DNA from: Halichoerus grypus
Taxonomy: Eukaryota; Chordata; Mammalia; Carnivora; Phocidae
Assembly (NCBI RefSeq): GCF_964656455.1
Contig: NC_135715.1
Location: forward strand, 147,305,935-147,369,934
DNA length: 64,000 nt
Reading direction: 5' to 3'
A program made the position numbers and the translations under genes. Position 1 is the first letter of the stretch. Each line of letters starts with the position of its first letter. The notes beneath the pieces are model-generated. The model was not told the DNA's origin and made no database searches. It worked only from the letters and a program-made list of their open reading frames with translations. This document shows positions 21,308 to 32,905 of the stretch, piece by piece.

Positions 21308-22600
21308 ATGACATTAATGTTTATTGAAAAAGGTATATAGGTGTATTTTGAGCTTCTTTGTCCAAAATAGTCTTCACTGAGATTGCTTTACTTGGTAATT
21401 TCTCTGTGGAAACACTAAACAGTGAATTTTTTTACAATGTATCAGTAAAGTCTATCTTTCAACTACATTGACATAAAGCAAACCATCTTTTATTAAAAAA
21501 ATCTAAAATAATTTTGCTGATGGAAATATCATAATTATGCTCTCTTGTAGAAAATAGCTGAGAGTAACATTTGGCATCACAGAACACTCTGTCATGTGAA
21601 ATTTGTCTTAAAATGTTATTCTGGACAAGAGGTATTTGTCATTCTCCTCCAAATATCAAACATAGAAATAATTCTCAAATCAATTAAATGCTGCTAACTT
21701 AAAAAAATAGTGCAATAAATTGCCAATTTAGAATCAGATCTCAACGTCATCACAATTATGCCTGAAAGCATCTGGACAACACAAATTTCAATGTGGCCAA
21801 AAGCCTATTAATATTTTTGTGGTAGGATTGCCTGACCTCAATCATTCAGTTAGATTTGTGTGTAACTACTGAGAGGTGCCTCTAGAATATGAGATCTAGT
21901 TCACACTTGAAAATGAATGTTTTTTAAAATATGTTTCATCATTTCTCTCTTTGATTCAGTCTGAGAGGTATTTCGAAGTGGGAATTTATAAGCGTCTAGA
22001 GAGAGAATACATATATGTTTATATAATTGTTAAATGCAGGTGTGGAAAATGACCTCCACATATCCTCAAATAGATGATACATGCATGTTAGGAAAACAAG
22101 AGAAAAGAGTGAACACTTTAGCGCTTGTTTCCTAGGTTCTCACCACTATTGTCATCAGGGAGAAATGTTTTAAGTATTTAAAATACAGGCATTAAGGCAA
22201 ACATACACATTTTAAAAACCTAGAATGACACCTTCACCCTACCCTTTGCTGAAGGAAGTTGGCTTTTGTACCAATCAAATTTAAGCACAGAAATATAATA
22301 GAAAGAGCAGCATCGAAAAATCAGAGCAGCATGTACTTTCCCCCATAGACACTCCTGTTATTGGTATGATACTTAAAATGAACCTCTTCCCCATGTCCTC
22401 TGTTCTCTGGGGTTAACCAGCTTTGTGCAATGACAGCAGCCAATCCTCCTGCTGTCTGAAGTCCAGACAGTAGCTAACCCTGCACCTTTCTCACTTGCTA
22501 GAAGTTACAGTGGCGATTACTAGGCATGTGCGAATAAGCCAGTACAAAGAAGACTCACTGCTAATGTGAGCATCAATCCCTGTCTTTGTGCAAGAACTAT
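21308..22600. other. AT-rich intergenic DNA, no element recognised
   Basis: About 1.3 kb has no SINE, L1, LTR or exon that I can identify. Confidence 0.5.
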
Positions 22601-22624
22601 AAAACCGACTCACACAAAGTAACA

Positions 22625-23172
22625 CATTGGCATCTCCATGATAAATATGTGGGATCCAGGCTCCAGGATGGCCCCCAGTGAACCTCATCCTTAGAATTCT
22701 CACCCCTGTGTATTCCCCTGTCACAATGGATAGGACTGGACCATGCTATCAATAGAATGCTGTAGAAACCACAAAGTGCAACTTCTGAGTCCTGGTCACA
22801 AAGCCTTCTTTCTCTTGGATCCCTCACTCTGGGAAAGGTGGTCACCGTGCATTGGGGAAACTCAAATAGTCCCATGGAGATGTCTTTAGGGTAAGGAACT
22901 AAATAAAGCCTCCTGCCAATTTCCAGCACCAATTTATCAGCCATGTGAGTGGACCATCTAGGGAGAGGATCCTCCAGCCCTAGTCAAGCCTTCAAATGAC
23001 TGCTGGCATGTGACTGCAACCTCATAAAGAAAAACCCAAGCCAGAACCAACCAGCTAGACTGCTTTAGAATTTCTGCCCCATAGAAAGTGTGTGAGATAA
23101 TAAATGTTTGTTGTCATTTTAAGCCACCATATTTAGAGCCAATTGTTTGTGCAGCAATAGGTAACTAATAAC
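22625..23172 (+). repeat. MLT1-like MaLR LTR, nearly complete
   Basis: Blocks in order are CACAATGGATAGGACTGGAC, TTGGATCCCTCACTCTGGGA, CCTCCTGCCAATTTCCAGCA, GCCATGTGAGTGGACCATCT, GAGATAATAAATGTTTGTTG and TAGGTAACTAATAACA. This accounts for the 115-aa minus-strand frame here. Confidence 0.8.
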
Positions 23173-23409
23173 AAAGTGTTATAGATTCTTAGGTCACAGC
23201 CAAAACAGCAGAACTTTAGCCTCTGATTTTTCTCTATTGGCCGCACTGTGGGAATTAACCATCATTTGACAGTGAGTAGACAGAACAGAAAGGTATGTTT
23301 ATGAAGTCTCTATTAGATATGGTATTGTTGTTGTACAAAATATTTTATCTATTTTTTTAAGCAATAAATCCCTTTGCAATTAGGGACAAGTAGTTTGCAT
23401 TGTTACTTT

Positions 23410-23890
23410 GACTCTGAGGAGCTGAGGGCAGGCCACCCCAAGATGGGCCTCTTTGGCATGAAGATTATTCTGAGCTGAAGGCAGTGGAGACCCTACCACT
23501 TCAAGAGAAATTTTGCCCCTTCCTTAAATACATAGAAAAATCTAAATTAGGGGTCTTTCCCAGAATGAGAGCTATTAGCCTAAATAAATTTTATTTGAGT
23601 GACCCATTTGTATGGCAGGGCAAGCATCTAATTACCAAACATCTGCTTTTCTGCTTATTGTGCTGTGAATTGCATTCCTTTTTTCTGAAGTCTCAGACCC
23701 CTACCCCCCCTCTCCTTAGTTCAGGGTGACACATATACTTCATTTTGCCGAACTATCTTTAGAATTTCCATGTCTGCGTTGATTCCCCACATAGGATATT
23801 AAATTTGATTTTCTCCTGATAATCTGTCTCATGTCGATTTGATTCTCAGTCCAGCTAGAAGGACCCTTGAAGGGGACAGAAATTCTTGCC
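23410..23890 (+). repeat. LTR candidate, same family as 42945-43300
   Basis: GGGCAGGCCACCCCAAGATG, CTCTTTGGCATGAAGATTAT at the left and CTCATGTCGATTTGATTCTC, AGTCCAGCTAGAAGGACCCT at the right look like U3 and R/U5 of an ERV1-type LTR. Boundaries and target duplication are not resolved. The 81-aa frame inside is not a recognised protein. Confidence 0.5.
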
Positions 23891-24199
23891 CCCTTTCAAC
23901 TTTTTGTACACCGATGACTAAAATCTATTCCACATGGATTGGGAATGGAGTAGTGCGCAGGAGAAGAAAAATTTCAGTTTAAAGATTTTACTTACCAAAT
24001 GTTCTGCACTTATAAATAATCTTTTTCGTACAGATAAGCCCTACCTATGCTAGGTTGAAGGCTTTAAAAATAGTTTTTAACATTTTAGTTACCAAGTTTA
24101 TCTCAGATAAATACATGAATTGGCATAGATAGTCCTGATGTTGAAAAGTAACTTAAATATTTTCAGAACTACTGAAACTGATAGGTTAAGGTAGCAAAT

Positions 24200-24740
24200 G
24201 TTTGATCATGCTACCCTTAAGAAACTCTGGCTAACTTGATTTATGAGCCTGTTTTGCAGAAGTGGTACTGACCACCGATGAGACTAGCTAAAACTGGAGT
24301 AAACCAGGAGGAATTTTTGCAGTTGTGCAGAAGGGATAAGGGTGAAGGAAAGTAGCCTCTATGAGGACATACCCTGAGATCCTCCTGTCCATTCCTCAAG
24401 TTGGCAGGCCATTCATTTTTTATACATAGGAGGGATGTACAAGCGCGTCACTAGGGGGCGCCTGCGAGAAGCAGTGATACCTTCCCTTCCCCTTACCTCA
24501 CCTTTTTCCAACCACCAATCACCTACATCCACCCTCAAGACACCCCCCACCCCGTAAATTCCTATAAATTCTCAGCTTTCCCTTTCCTTGGGGATGCGGA
24601 TTTGAAAAATTTTTTTCCCATCTCTGTGCTTGGTGCCCTGCATTAAAACCCTTTTTCTCTGCCACAAAAACTGGTGACAGCGTTCAGGCTTTGCTGCACA
24701 TCGGACAACAGGATGCTTGGTCAGTAACACTATCATGGGT
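24200..24740 (+). repeat. ERV1-type LTR candidate
   Basis: A CTATAAATTCTCAGC box at about 24562, CTGCATTAAAACCC about 80 bp later, and then TGGTGACAGCGTTCAGGC suggest promoter, polyadenylation and U5 parts of an LTR. The right end may be near 24712. The left end is uncertain. Confidence 0.5.
24448..24461 (+). promoter_or_regulatory. CTCF-like motif
   Basis: TCACTAGGGGGCGC matches the CTCF core CCA(C/G)(C/T)AG(G/A)(G/T)GGC(A/G)(C/G) except for T at the first C. It lies in the U3-like part of the LTR candidate. Binding is not shown by sequence alone. Confidence 0.6.
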
Positions 24741-24844
24741 GGGTCACTTTTGAGCATCCAGGAGCCCCAGCTTGCATAAATCTGTGTAAACCCTTATTTC
24801 ACTAGTTTATTTTTTCAATAAAATAATTAAGAATGTAACTTAGA

Positions 24845-25052
24845 GGGACACCTGGGTGGCTGAGTAAGTTAAGCAGCTGGCTCTTGATTTCGGCTTGGGT
24901 CATGGTCTCAGAGTCCTGTTATCCAGCCCGGGGTGCCCTCCCTGCTCAGCAGAGGTCTGCTTGAGGATTGTCTCTCCCTCGCCTGCTTGCCCATGTGCGC
25001 GCTCTCTCTCTCTCAAATGAATAAATAAGTCTTAAAAAAAAAAAAAAAAAAA
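24845..25052 (+). mobile_element. CanSINE, older type (left member of a tandem pair)
   Basis: Head GGGACACCTGGGTGGCTGAG and GCTGGCTCTTGATTTCGGC. Left flank AATGTAACTTAGA (24832-24844). There is no duplication between this copy and the next, only a poly-A run. Confidence 0.93.
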
Positions 25053-25260
25053 GAGGGGCACCTGGGGGGCCCAGTTGGTTAAGTGTGGGACTCTTCGTTT
25101 TGGTCTCAGGTCATGATCTCAGGGTCCTGGGATCCAGGCCTGCACTGAGCTTCCCGCCGAGCTTGGAGTCTGCTTGAGATTCTCTCTCCCTCTCCCTCTG
25201 CCCCTTCTGCTCTTGCTCTCTCTCTCTCTCTCTCGAATAAATAAATAAATCTTTTTAAAA
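25053..25260 (+). mobile_element. CanSINE, older type (right member of a tandem pair)
   Basis: Head GGGGCACCTGGGGGGCCCAG follows the poly-A of the previous copy directly. The right flank AATGTAATTTAGA (25261-25273) pairs with the left flank of the previous SINE, with one mismatch. Confidence 0.93.
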
Positions 25261-25903
25261 AATGTAATTTAGAACTTCTACAGCATATTTTTGCAAAAGT
25301 CTGAAATAGTTTTCTTTTTCCTGCCTCTCCCCTAAATGTCCCTTAAGCTACTGTCTGATTTCTCTCCTGCTATCCTCCTTTTTCTCACTCCTCAACCTAC
25401 TGTAGTATGGTTTGTACCAATCATGCTATAGATACTATTCTAAGAAGTCACCAAAATCTTCTAACTCCCAGGTCCAACAGTCTCTCTTTGTATGCCCTTC
25501 TGTAAGCAGAAAGAGTTAGGGGTCCCCAGAAAAAGAAAGATGAGACGTATCTTTCTTGACAAAAGTCATTTTAGGCTCCCAGACATCTTGTGATCTATGC
25601 TATTTTCCCAAAGCACATTTCTTGCAAAACTTCCTGGGATTTGTTGAAATTGCAGAAGAACTGACCTCGGTAGATAATGATTTTAAGGAAATAAACAAAA
25701 ACAACAACAGCAAAAATGTAAGAACAAACAGCCACTGTCAGGTCAGGAGATAGCCTAATCCTATCAGTGACAATAAATCAGGGGTAAAACTCCCATTGCT
25801 GGTTCAAAAGTAAAGATTGGACTAACATTCTTGAGTTATCTTTGCCAGCTCTAAACACCTTTGGGCACTCACATACTGGACCAACTAAGCCAAAGAATTA
25901 AAG

Positions 25904-26395
25904 ATGCTGGCTCTTGCCAGCCCTGGTGACTTTGACCTGGACTCAGTCACTTTAAGGCGACTTTTGCCCCTCTTCCCCCGTGTGTTTCATGGGGAGCAGG
26001 AGGCGCCTGGCTGTCCTGTGAAGATGCCTCAGCACCCCTGTCCTGTCTGCCCCGCCGGCGGGCATTTTCAGCCTTCACTCAGGAGGACAGTTGGTGTGAG
26101 CGTGAAGTGGACGACGAGGACGGATGCGACCAAGTGTCCCCCAGCCTATGGGCGGAGTTCTCAGCCAGGGTGTCATCAGAGCCTAGGAAGGGCTTGTTAC
26201 CCCAGTGGGACAGGGATGGGTCTCCGGTTCTGCTCGATCAGCACAATGGCATTTTCTGGGCAGTTGCAGGTGGCCAAGTCCAGGAGGTGGCCTGTCCATG
26301 GCCTCTCAATTCCCTGTTGGCTGCTGTTCGCCATCCTCCTCGCCTTCCTCCTCGCCATCGCCTACGTGATCATAAAAGAGTTAACATGCTGAGAA
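25904..26395 (+). other. Unexplained GC-rich open frame with a C-terminal hydrophobic segment
   Basis: A 162-codon frame (25904-26392) lies in a stretch clearly richer in GC and CpG than its neighbours. Near its end the peptide has a roughly 20-residue hydrophobic run ([20 protein letters not shown]) followed by IIKELTC and a stop, like a tail-anchor or single membrane helix. An overlapping frame (26107-26400) is acidic at its start (MDDEDGCDQ). I recognise neither protein. AATAAA occurs at 26403-26408, just after the stop, but no poly-A tract follows. Possible readings are a decayed retrocopy or exon, a repeat I do not know, or chance in GC-rich DNA. No splice sites or target duplication are evident. 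Confidence 0.3.
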
Positions 26396-26419
26396 TTTGA
26401 AGAATAAAGACAACATAGA

Positions 26420-27229
26420 TACTGGGCTACTAGGATTCTGGACTCTACTTGCAATATCTCTATCTGCAGGATTCTCTTGCTGTCGATTTTCTTGGAAAGT
26501 GACTTATTTTGACTCTTTTGAGCCAGGAATATTTCCTCCTACTTCTCTTTCACCTGTCAGATACAAGAAACTGACCAGACATTCTTTCCACATAGGCTAT
26601 ATAGCATGGCAATTTTGAATGACATTTTAGTTGCTCTTAACTAGAGCATGGTGCCTCATGTAAACCCACACCGAAGCAAAAATTTTGGCAAAACTTAGTC
26701 ATGATTGCTCTGTAATAAGAGGGAAGAACATCATTTGCCTATTCAGAAGACCAAGAAACCTGCTATTCATTGTGTGGTTCAGATATGTGTCATATCATTG
26801 TCATTATGGAGGACTTCCTGTTTATTTTTGTTTTGTTTTGTTTCAGAGGATCTTTTTAAGCATCATTCTAGAGCTTAAGCATGGAAAATATCTGAATATT
26901 AAGTTTCAAATAATTCCCTAAAACTGTAAGATATTTACCTCATCTTTTTACTTTTGTGTGTGTTGTCCTCATAAGTTATAGAAAGCATTTTAATGGAAAT
27001 CAAACACAAAAATTTGAATACAGGGCAATGCCTACCTTTCCATGTGTAATACTACACTTCTGCTAAGAAATATTAGTAGTACTATTCAACTGCAATAGAA
27101 ATACTTATTTATTCATGATATTAGGAAAACAAACAATGCATATTACTTTGACATTTTATAGAAGCTACTTTTAATCAGAATAGTTTTCAATAATTATAAA
27201 AATCAATAGAAGGTGCATCATATATTTTT
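26420..27229. other. AT-rich intergenic DNA
   Basis: No element or exon is recognised. Short frames here have no known domain. Confidence 0.5.
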
Positions 27230-27368
27230 ATTTTATTTTATTTTTTTAAGTAGGATCCATGCCCAGCATGGAGCCCAATGTGGGGCCTGAACCCACAACC
27301 CTGAGATCAAGACCTGAGCTGAGATCAAGAGTCAGACTGCTTAACTGACTGAGCCACCCAGTCACCCC
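27230..27368 (-). mobile_element. CanSINE, older short form, minus strand
   Basis: TTTAAGTAGGATCCATGCCC at the tail side and TAACTGACTGAGCCACCCAG at the head side. Flanks GGTGCATCATATATTTTT and TGTGCATTTATATTTTTT are only roughly similar. Confidence 0.88.
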
Positions 27369-29066
27369 AATGTGCATTTATATTTTTTAATGGGGTATAA
27401 CTCTTTATGTGGTTTCTTTTTACATATTTTCCTACTATATATTGAATTTGTATGTTTTTAAAATGGCTACATCTAGACAATGTAAATGTTATTTTTTAGC
27501 TTGTGCAAACTTAATGCCTACCAATTTAAGTAAGTATGTTGTCTTTTACAAAAAAGCAAAAAAAAAAAAACCCAAAAACCCAAAGACAAAAACAAAAAAA
27601 CATACACTGACTTGAGTTTAAAATTAAGTAAACCTATTTTAGTAAAAGAAGATTAAAAAGAAAAGTAGATTATTTAAGCAGTTAAAATACGAATTTGAAT
27701 TGTTCATTCAGAATTTGAATTGTTCATTATTTGTGTTTCCAAAGTTGCAAATATTTGTCTTGGTGTATATATGGTTACTCCAACAGAACTGATGTTATTT
27801 TGTTTTTAATAAATATAGATCTGAAATTTTTATATTTAGAAATGCTTGAACTACTCTGTTTTTAATCTCAAAAATTTAGTTACCAAAATAGAAAAGATAT
27901 TTTGATATAGTGTATATATGTATACTTTTTTAATATATAGTTTCATAATTTTCCTATTTAAACGTTCTTCTATAATTGTGGTGTTAGTTTTCTTTTTCAT
28001 AGTAACTAAGCTTAATTGTTCCCACTTCCTTTCCTGTATACCTGTTTAGAAAGTCACTTCAATTTTAAGAAGATGGACCATTTAAAATGCTGTTTTCTCT
28101 GGCCATGGAAAAACTTATATTAAGAAAGCATTGTGTAGCTAAACTCCTAATTCAGGTTAAATGGGAAATGAGTATGTACAGCCTCATTACTGTTACCTGC
28201 TAAGTGTTGTTACTGAGTAAATGATTTAATGATATTTCTAAAAAAAAAAAAAAAAAGACTTTTGCCCCAGTGCCATGCTGAATTCCCCACTCTGCAAACT
28301 CCTTCATGAATATCATGCACCATTAGCTTTAAACTTCCCCAGTTTTATTGTTCAAGGAGACACTGCTTTAGGAAATATCCCTGGTGTTCTCCTTTACTTA
28401 TTGCAGGTAAAACCTTTCCTTTTCCTCTTCTTTGGCTTGCCTATGTCTTTTGGCTTGCCATCCACCAAGTGGTGAACCCAGTTTCAGGTAACACTTGATT
28501 TAACTCTCTGAAGTACATTGTGATGTTGTTGGGTGCTCCTCTACTAAATTTCATGACATCAGTCTTTCTTTATTCACTATTTCTCTTGGATGACTTTCCA
28601 TCTCTTTTGCTGACACCTTGTGCTAACCTCTCAAATACCTGTTTTCTTAAGATGTCAATTCTCAGCCTTCTTCTTTTTTTTATATTACAACTTCTCCCAG
28701 GGCAACACGATTTTCTTCCTGATTTTGATTAAGACCAATATCAATACGATTTTCAAACCTCTATCGTCAGCCCAAATTTTTAAGCCTCAGAACTGTTTCC
28801 TCTAGGCCACTAAAATCCCCACCCAAATGCCTTGCAAACAAAATCTATTTCAGTATGATCATGACTTTCCCACCAACCTGCTCCTCTTCCACATGTCCTC
28901 TTCAGTTGGTAGTACCACTCTCCATTCCGTCTCATTCTGTCATCTCCCCTCCCACACCGAGTTGAGCAGTTAGTCTCAAGGTCCAGTTCACTCTATTTTC
29001 AAACTGTCTCTTAAGCTTCCCTCATTTCCCTGTCATTTCTTGTCCCACCATCTTCCCTATATTATT
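27369..29066. other. AT-rich intergenic DNA with small duplications
   Basis: Includes a 20-bp tandem duplication at 27691-27729 (GAATTTGAATTGTTCATT twice), A-runs at 27557-27600 and 28240-28257, and a C/T-rich stretch at 28800-29060 that may be L2-like. No exon is seen. Confidence 0.45.
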
Positions 29067-29077
29067 GAAATCTTCTC

Positions 29078-29288
29078 GGGGTGCCTGGGTGGCTCAGTCA
29101 TTAAGCGTCTGCCTTCTGCTCAGGTCATGATCCCAGGGTCCTGGGATTGAGCCCTGCATCAAGCCCCGCATCGGGCTCCCTGCTCAGTGGGAAGCCTGCT
29201 TCTCCCTCTCCCACTCCCCCTGCTTGTGTTCCCTCTCTCACTGTGTCTCTCTCTCTCAAATAAATAAATAAAATCTTTAAAAAAAAAA
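29078..29288 (+). mobile_element. CanSINE, young type
   Basis: Carries CAGTCATTAAGCGTCTGCC and an internal small duplication of AGCCC(T/C)GCATC. The 11-bp duplication GAAATCTTCTC is at 29067-29077 and 29289-29299. Confidence 0.96.
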
Positions 29289-29381
29289 GAAATCTTCTCT
29301 GATCTATCCTACTTTCAGAGTTACCTAAGAAAAATATAAATTGTTCCTGTTACTCTCCTTTTAAAAATCTCTACTAATTGT

Positions 29382-29594
29382 TGGGACACCTGGGTGGCTT
29401 ATCCAGTTGAGCATCTGACTCTTAATTTCAGCTCAGGTCAAGATCTCATAGTCTTGAGACCCAGCCTTGCCTTACACTCCATGCTCAGCAGAGAGTCTGC
29501 CTAAGGTTCTCTCCTTCTTCCTCTGCCCCTCCCTCTGCTCTCTCTTTCTCTCTCTCTCTCTCAAATAAATAAATAAATAAATAATCTTTTAAAA
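29382..29594 (+). mobile_element. CanSINE, older type
   Basis: Head GGGACACCTGGGTGGCTTAT. Flanks AAAAATCTCTACTAATTGT (29363-29381) and AAAAATCTCTAATGATTGT (29595-29613) differ at two positions, in keeping with greater age. Confidence 0.95.
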
Positions 29595-29613
29595 AAAAAT
29601 CTCTAATGATTGT

Positions 29614-30125
29614 CAATAGCCTATAAGATATAATTCAAAAATCTTCACTTACAAAACTCATTGCCACTTACTCACAGCTTAGCTTTTCAGGGCCATCCCC
29701 CAACACTCCCCAAAACATTCCTGAAAATCACTCATGTCAAACTATTTCCTCTTTTCCAAACACACCTTGCATTCCACACCTTTTACGTTTGTTTACTTTT
29801 TTCTCTGTTCCAAACCTTCTGTGCCACATATCTCTCCCTGGAAAGATCACTTTTTTTTTTAATATTTAAGATAAACATTGTCTCTTTTCTGGAGTCTTCA
29901 CACATGCTTTCCCTAGTAATTACTTGTTCACTCATCTGTCTTCCCTCAGCACATTAAGTTTACAGTAGTAGAGTATTAAAATATAACGTATTACATTGTG
30001 TTGTAGTTCATTGGGTGTGTTTTTATTTCGTAGGGAAAGGAATCTTGTCCTAGTCATCTTTTATTCCCAGCACTGCAGCATGCTAAATCAGGAATTTAAT
30101 CTAAATTTATTAAATAAATGAACTA
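29614..30125 (-). repeat. L2-like relic, antisense
   Basis: GATATAATTCAAAAATCTTC, GCCATCCCCCAACACTCCC, TTATTCCCAGCACTGCAGCA and TAAATTTATTAAATAAATGA follow the order of the antisense L2-like module. It explains the 98-aa frame. Confidence 0.45.
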
Positions 30126-30838
30126 ACGAATTAATGGAAGCTTGAATGTACTATCTTTCCTCTCTCATTTTTTTCCTTCAACGTTGTATTGGTCATAAGC
30201 TCCTATTTATTTTACTTTCAGGTTGTCTCCTCAACCCATTCTTCCTTCTTTCCTCCATTTTCATTGCTTTGGTGGAACACCTAGATGCAAAGGGACATAA
30301 AACTGTTTAATCAAATGATGTAAAAAGAGGCTTCCAAATTTTTTTAATTCTATATGGGACTTAAGGCAGGGAAGAAAAGGGTTAATGCCTTAACACTGAC
30401 ACTTGGGTTGGATTCCATATGTGACTGTCAAAACTAAATGAACAATAAAATGATCATTGGAATCGCAAGATAATATTTTTGTGGCCCATAGAAAGTTCTG
30501 GATTATCTAATTACTGAATATGCAGTTATAATTCATGTTCAGTTATTCTAATATATTTAAGTCTCATCATTTCCCTTAGTTGACTTCACTACCATCTCCT
30601 TAGGAACCATCAAATGACATCTTTTTGACCATACTTCAAGTCAAATCACTGCTACTTTAGCCAACTTCTTAATGTTTAATAGCTCATCATAACTCTTTGT
30701 GTTGTGTCTATATGTTTTAAGTATATATACTTTGTGTATGTGCTTAACATTATTAAGTACATTCATGTGATGATAAAAATAATACCATAAAAACTTAAGT
30801 AGGGGCAAATCTCAGAGAACTCTACCCAATTATTTTTG
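30126..30838. other. AT-rich intergenic DNA, no element recognised
   Basis: No SINE, L1, LTR or exon is seen. Confidence 0.5.
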
Positions 30839-30854
30839 AAAATATAGAATTTTA

Positions 30855-31048
30855 TTTTATTTTTTAAGATTTTATTTATTTGACACAGAAAGAGAGAGTA
30901 TAAGTAGGGGGAGTGGCAGGTAGAGGGAGAGGGAGAAGCAGACTCCCTGCTGAGCAAGGAGCCCAATGTGGATCTCCATCCCAGGACCCTGGGATCATGA
31001 CCTGATCTGAAAGCAGACGCTTAATCAACTGAGCCACCCAGGCATCCC
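30855..31048 (-). mobile_element. CanSINE, minus strand
   Basis: Ends GAGCCACCCAGGCATCCC. Flanks AAAATATAGAATTTTA (30839-30854) and AAAATTACAGAATTTTA (31049-31065) form an imperfect duplication. Confidence 0.93.
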
Positions 31049-31065
31049 AAAATTACAGAATTTTA

Positions 31066-31879
31066 AATGATGTATAGGAAGCATCTGATTTCATGGCTTC
31101 AAATGATGGAATTAAATTTCTGTACCAAGTAGGAGACTTTCTGCCATGTTTACGCAAGTGCAAACTATAATCCAGCTGGTCTATCTGCTACAACCAAATT
31201 AGTGGATTCATTAAATAAGTGCCTGCTGTCATTGGTATTAAACACAACACAAGGAAAAAAAAACAGCAATTATGTAAAGCAGACTCAAAAGAGACTTTTA
31301 GCCAAAATACCCGCACTCGTTTCCAAAGTTTTGGAAAGGAGAACATTGTTTACTTTCATTAATTACCAAATTAAAGAGAAATTATTTAACTTATTCAAAT
31401 GGTCAGCAAACAAAAAATAAAATATTAATCACCCAGAACCATATCAGTTTGTTCAACCAAAAAGTTCATTTGATTTTTTAAACTTCTGTGTATATAGTAT
31501 TTATCTGTTTATATACTATTATATTGTACTATCTAATCTACAGTTCTGCACTGTAGTAATTAGAAAGTAAGAATGGTCACATTTCCCATATAATATACTC
31601 CTATTTTTGTGTGGAATTCTAGGTTAAAATTCTAAGATTTCTGTTTCCAACCATGACTGAGTTACCGGTACTAGATTAACTATCCTGGTTTAAACAACTA
31701 TAAAGTTGAATAAAATAGATGAAGCATCAGATGATACATTTTTGGTGACAGGTAGCAAAGAACAATAATCTATGAGACAAAAGGAACCCACTGTGATGAG
31801 TAGTTCAATTCCCCAGACTTTGGTCTGGAAGCACTTTCCAAACCACTGCACAAAGACATGGAGCCCAGGCATAGCACAG
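31066..31879. other. AT-rich intergenic DNA, no element recognised
   Basis: The 72-aa frame at 31202-31420 has no known domain and lies in low-GC sequence. Confidence 0.45.
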
Positions 31880-32330
31880 CAGTCTCCTTTTTGTAGAAAT
31901 TAACAAAAACTATAAAAATTGTATGAAAGTGAAAAGGATGCACAATAGCCAAAATGATCTTGAAAAATAAGAACAAAGTTGAAAGATTCACATTATCTGA
32001 TTTCAAAACTTACTACAAAAGTTACAGTAATCAAGGCACTGTGGTGTTGGCTCAAGGGTAGACAAACAGACCAATGGAATAGAATAGAGTCTAGAAATAG
32101 ACACTCAGTTATATGGTCAATTGATTTTTACACACATCAAAGTAGTTCAATGGAGAAAGAGAAGTTCATTCAACAAAAGGTATTGGAACAATCGGATATT
32201 CATATGGAAAAAACCTAACTTCAAATGTGCCTCTCATAGTTCTCAAAAAGTATTTCAAGAAGGATGATAGATCTAAACACAAAAGCTATTATAGGGTCTT
32301 AGGAATTCTTCATATATTCTAATAAAAATC
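31880..32330 (+). mobile_element. L1 ORF2 fragment, sense
   Basis: The frame at 31979-32218 contains [11 protein letters not shown] and FIQQKVLEQSD, typical of the C-terminal third of L1 ORF2. The fragment is truncated at both ends and carries no reverse-transcriptase core. Confidence 0.85.
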
Positions 32331-32409
32331 CGTTTTTTAAATATAAGTACTGCAAATATTTTCTCAAATCTATGAACGCCTATTCACTTCACTTTTACAT
32401 CACTTTCTT

Positions 32410-32612
32410 TTTCTTTCTTTCTTTTAAGATTTTATTTATTTATTTGTCAGAGAGAGAGAGAGAGAGCACAAAAGCAGGGGGAGCAGCAGGCAGAGGGAGA
32501 AGCAGGCTCCCCGCCGAGCAGGGAGCCCAATGCGGGACTCGATCCCAGGACCCTGGGATCATGACCTGAGCTGAAGGCAGACGCTTAACCAACTGAGCCA
32601 CCCAGGCGTCCC
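32410..32612 (-). mobile_element. CanSINE, minus strand, nested in L1
   Basis: Ends GAGCCACCCAGGCGTCCC. The 15-bp duplication TTACATCACTTTCTT is at 32395-32409 and 32613-32627. Confidence 0.97.
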
Positions 32613-32716
32613 TTACATCACTTTCTTAATGGTATCTTTGATAAGCAGAAGTTTTCAATTTTTATGAAGTCTAATTTATTATCTTATCTTTTTATGATTT
32701 GTGCTTTCCATGTCTT

Positions 32717-32905
32717 TTTTTTTTTTTTTAACTCATTTATTTATTTGTCAGAGACAGAGAGCACAAGCAAGGGGAGTGGCAGGCAGAGGGAGAAGCAGGC
32801 TCCCCGCTGAGCAAGGAGCCTGACGTGGGACTCGATCCCAGGACCCTGAGATCACGACCTGAGCTGAAGGCAGACGCTTAACCGACTGAGCCACCCAGGC
32901 GTCCC
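32717..32905 (-). mobile_element. CanSINE, minus strand, nested in L1
   Basis: Ends GAGCCACCCAGGCGTCCC. The 17-bp duplication TGTGCTTTCCATGTCTT is at 32700-32716 and 32906-32922. Confidence 0.97.

Noticed and set aside
22597..22944. 115-codon minus-strand frame
   Set aside because: It is inside an MLT1-like LTR read backwards.
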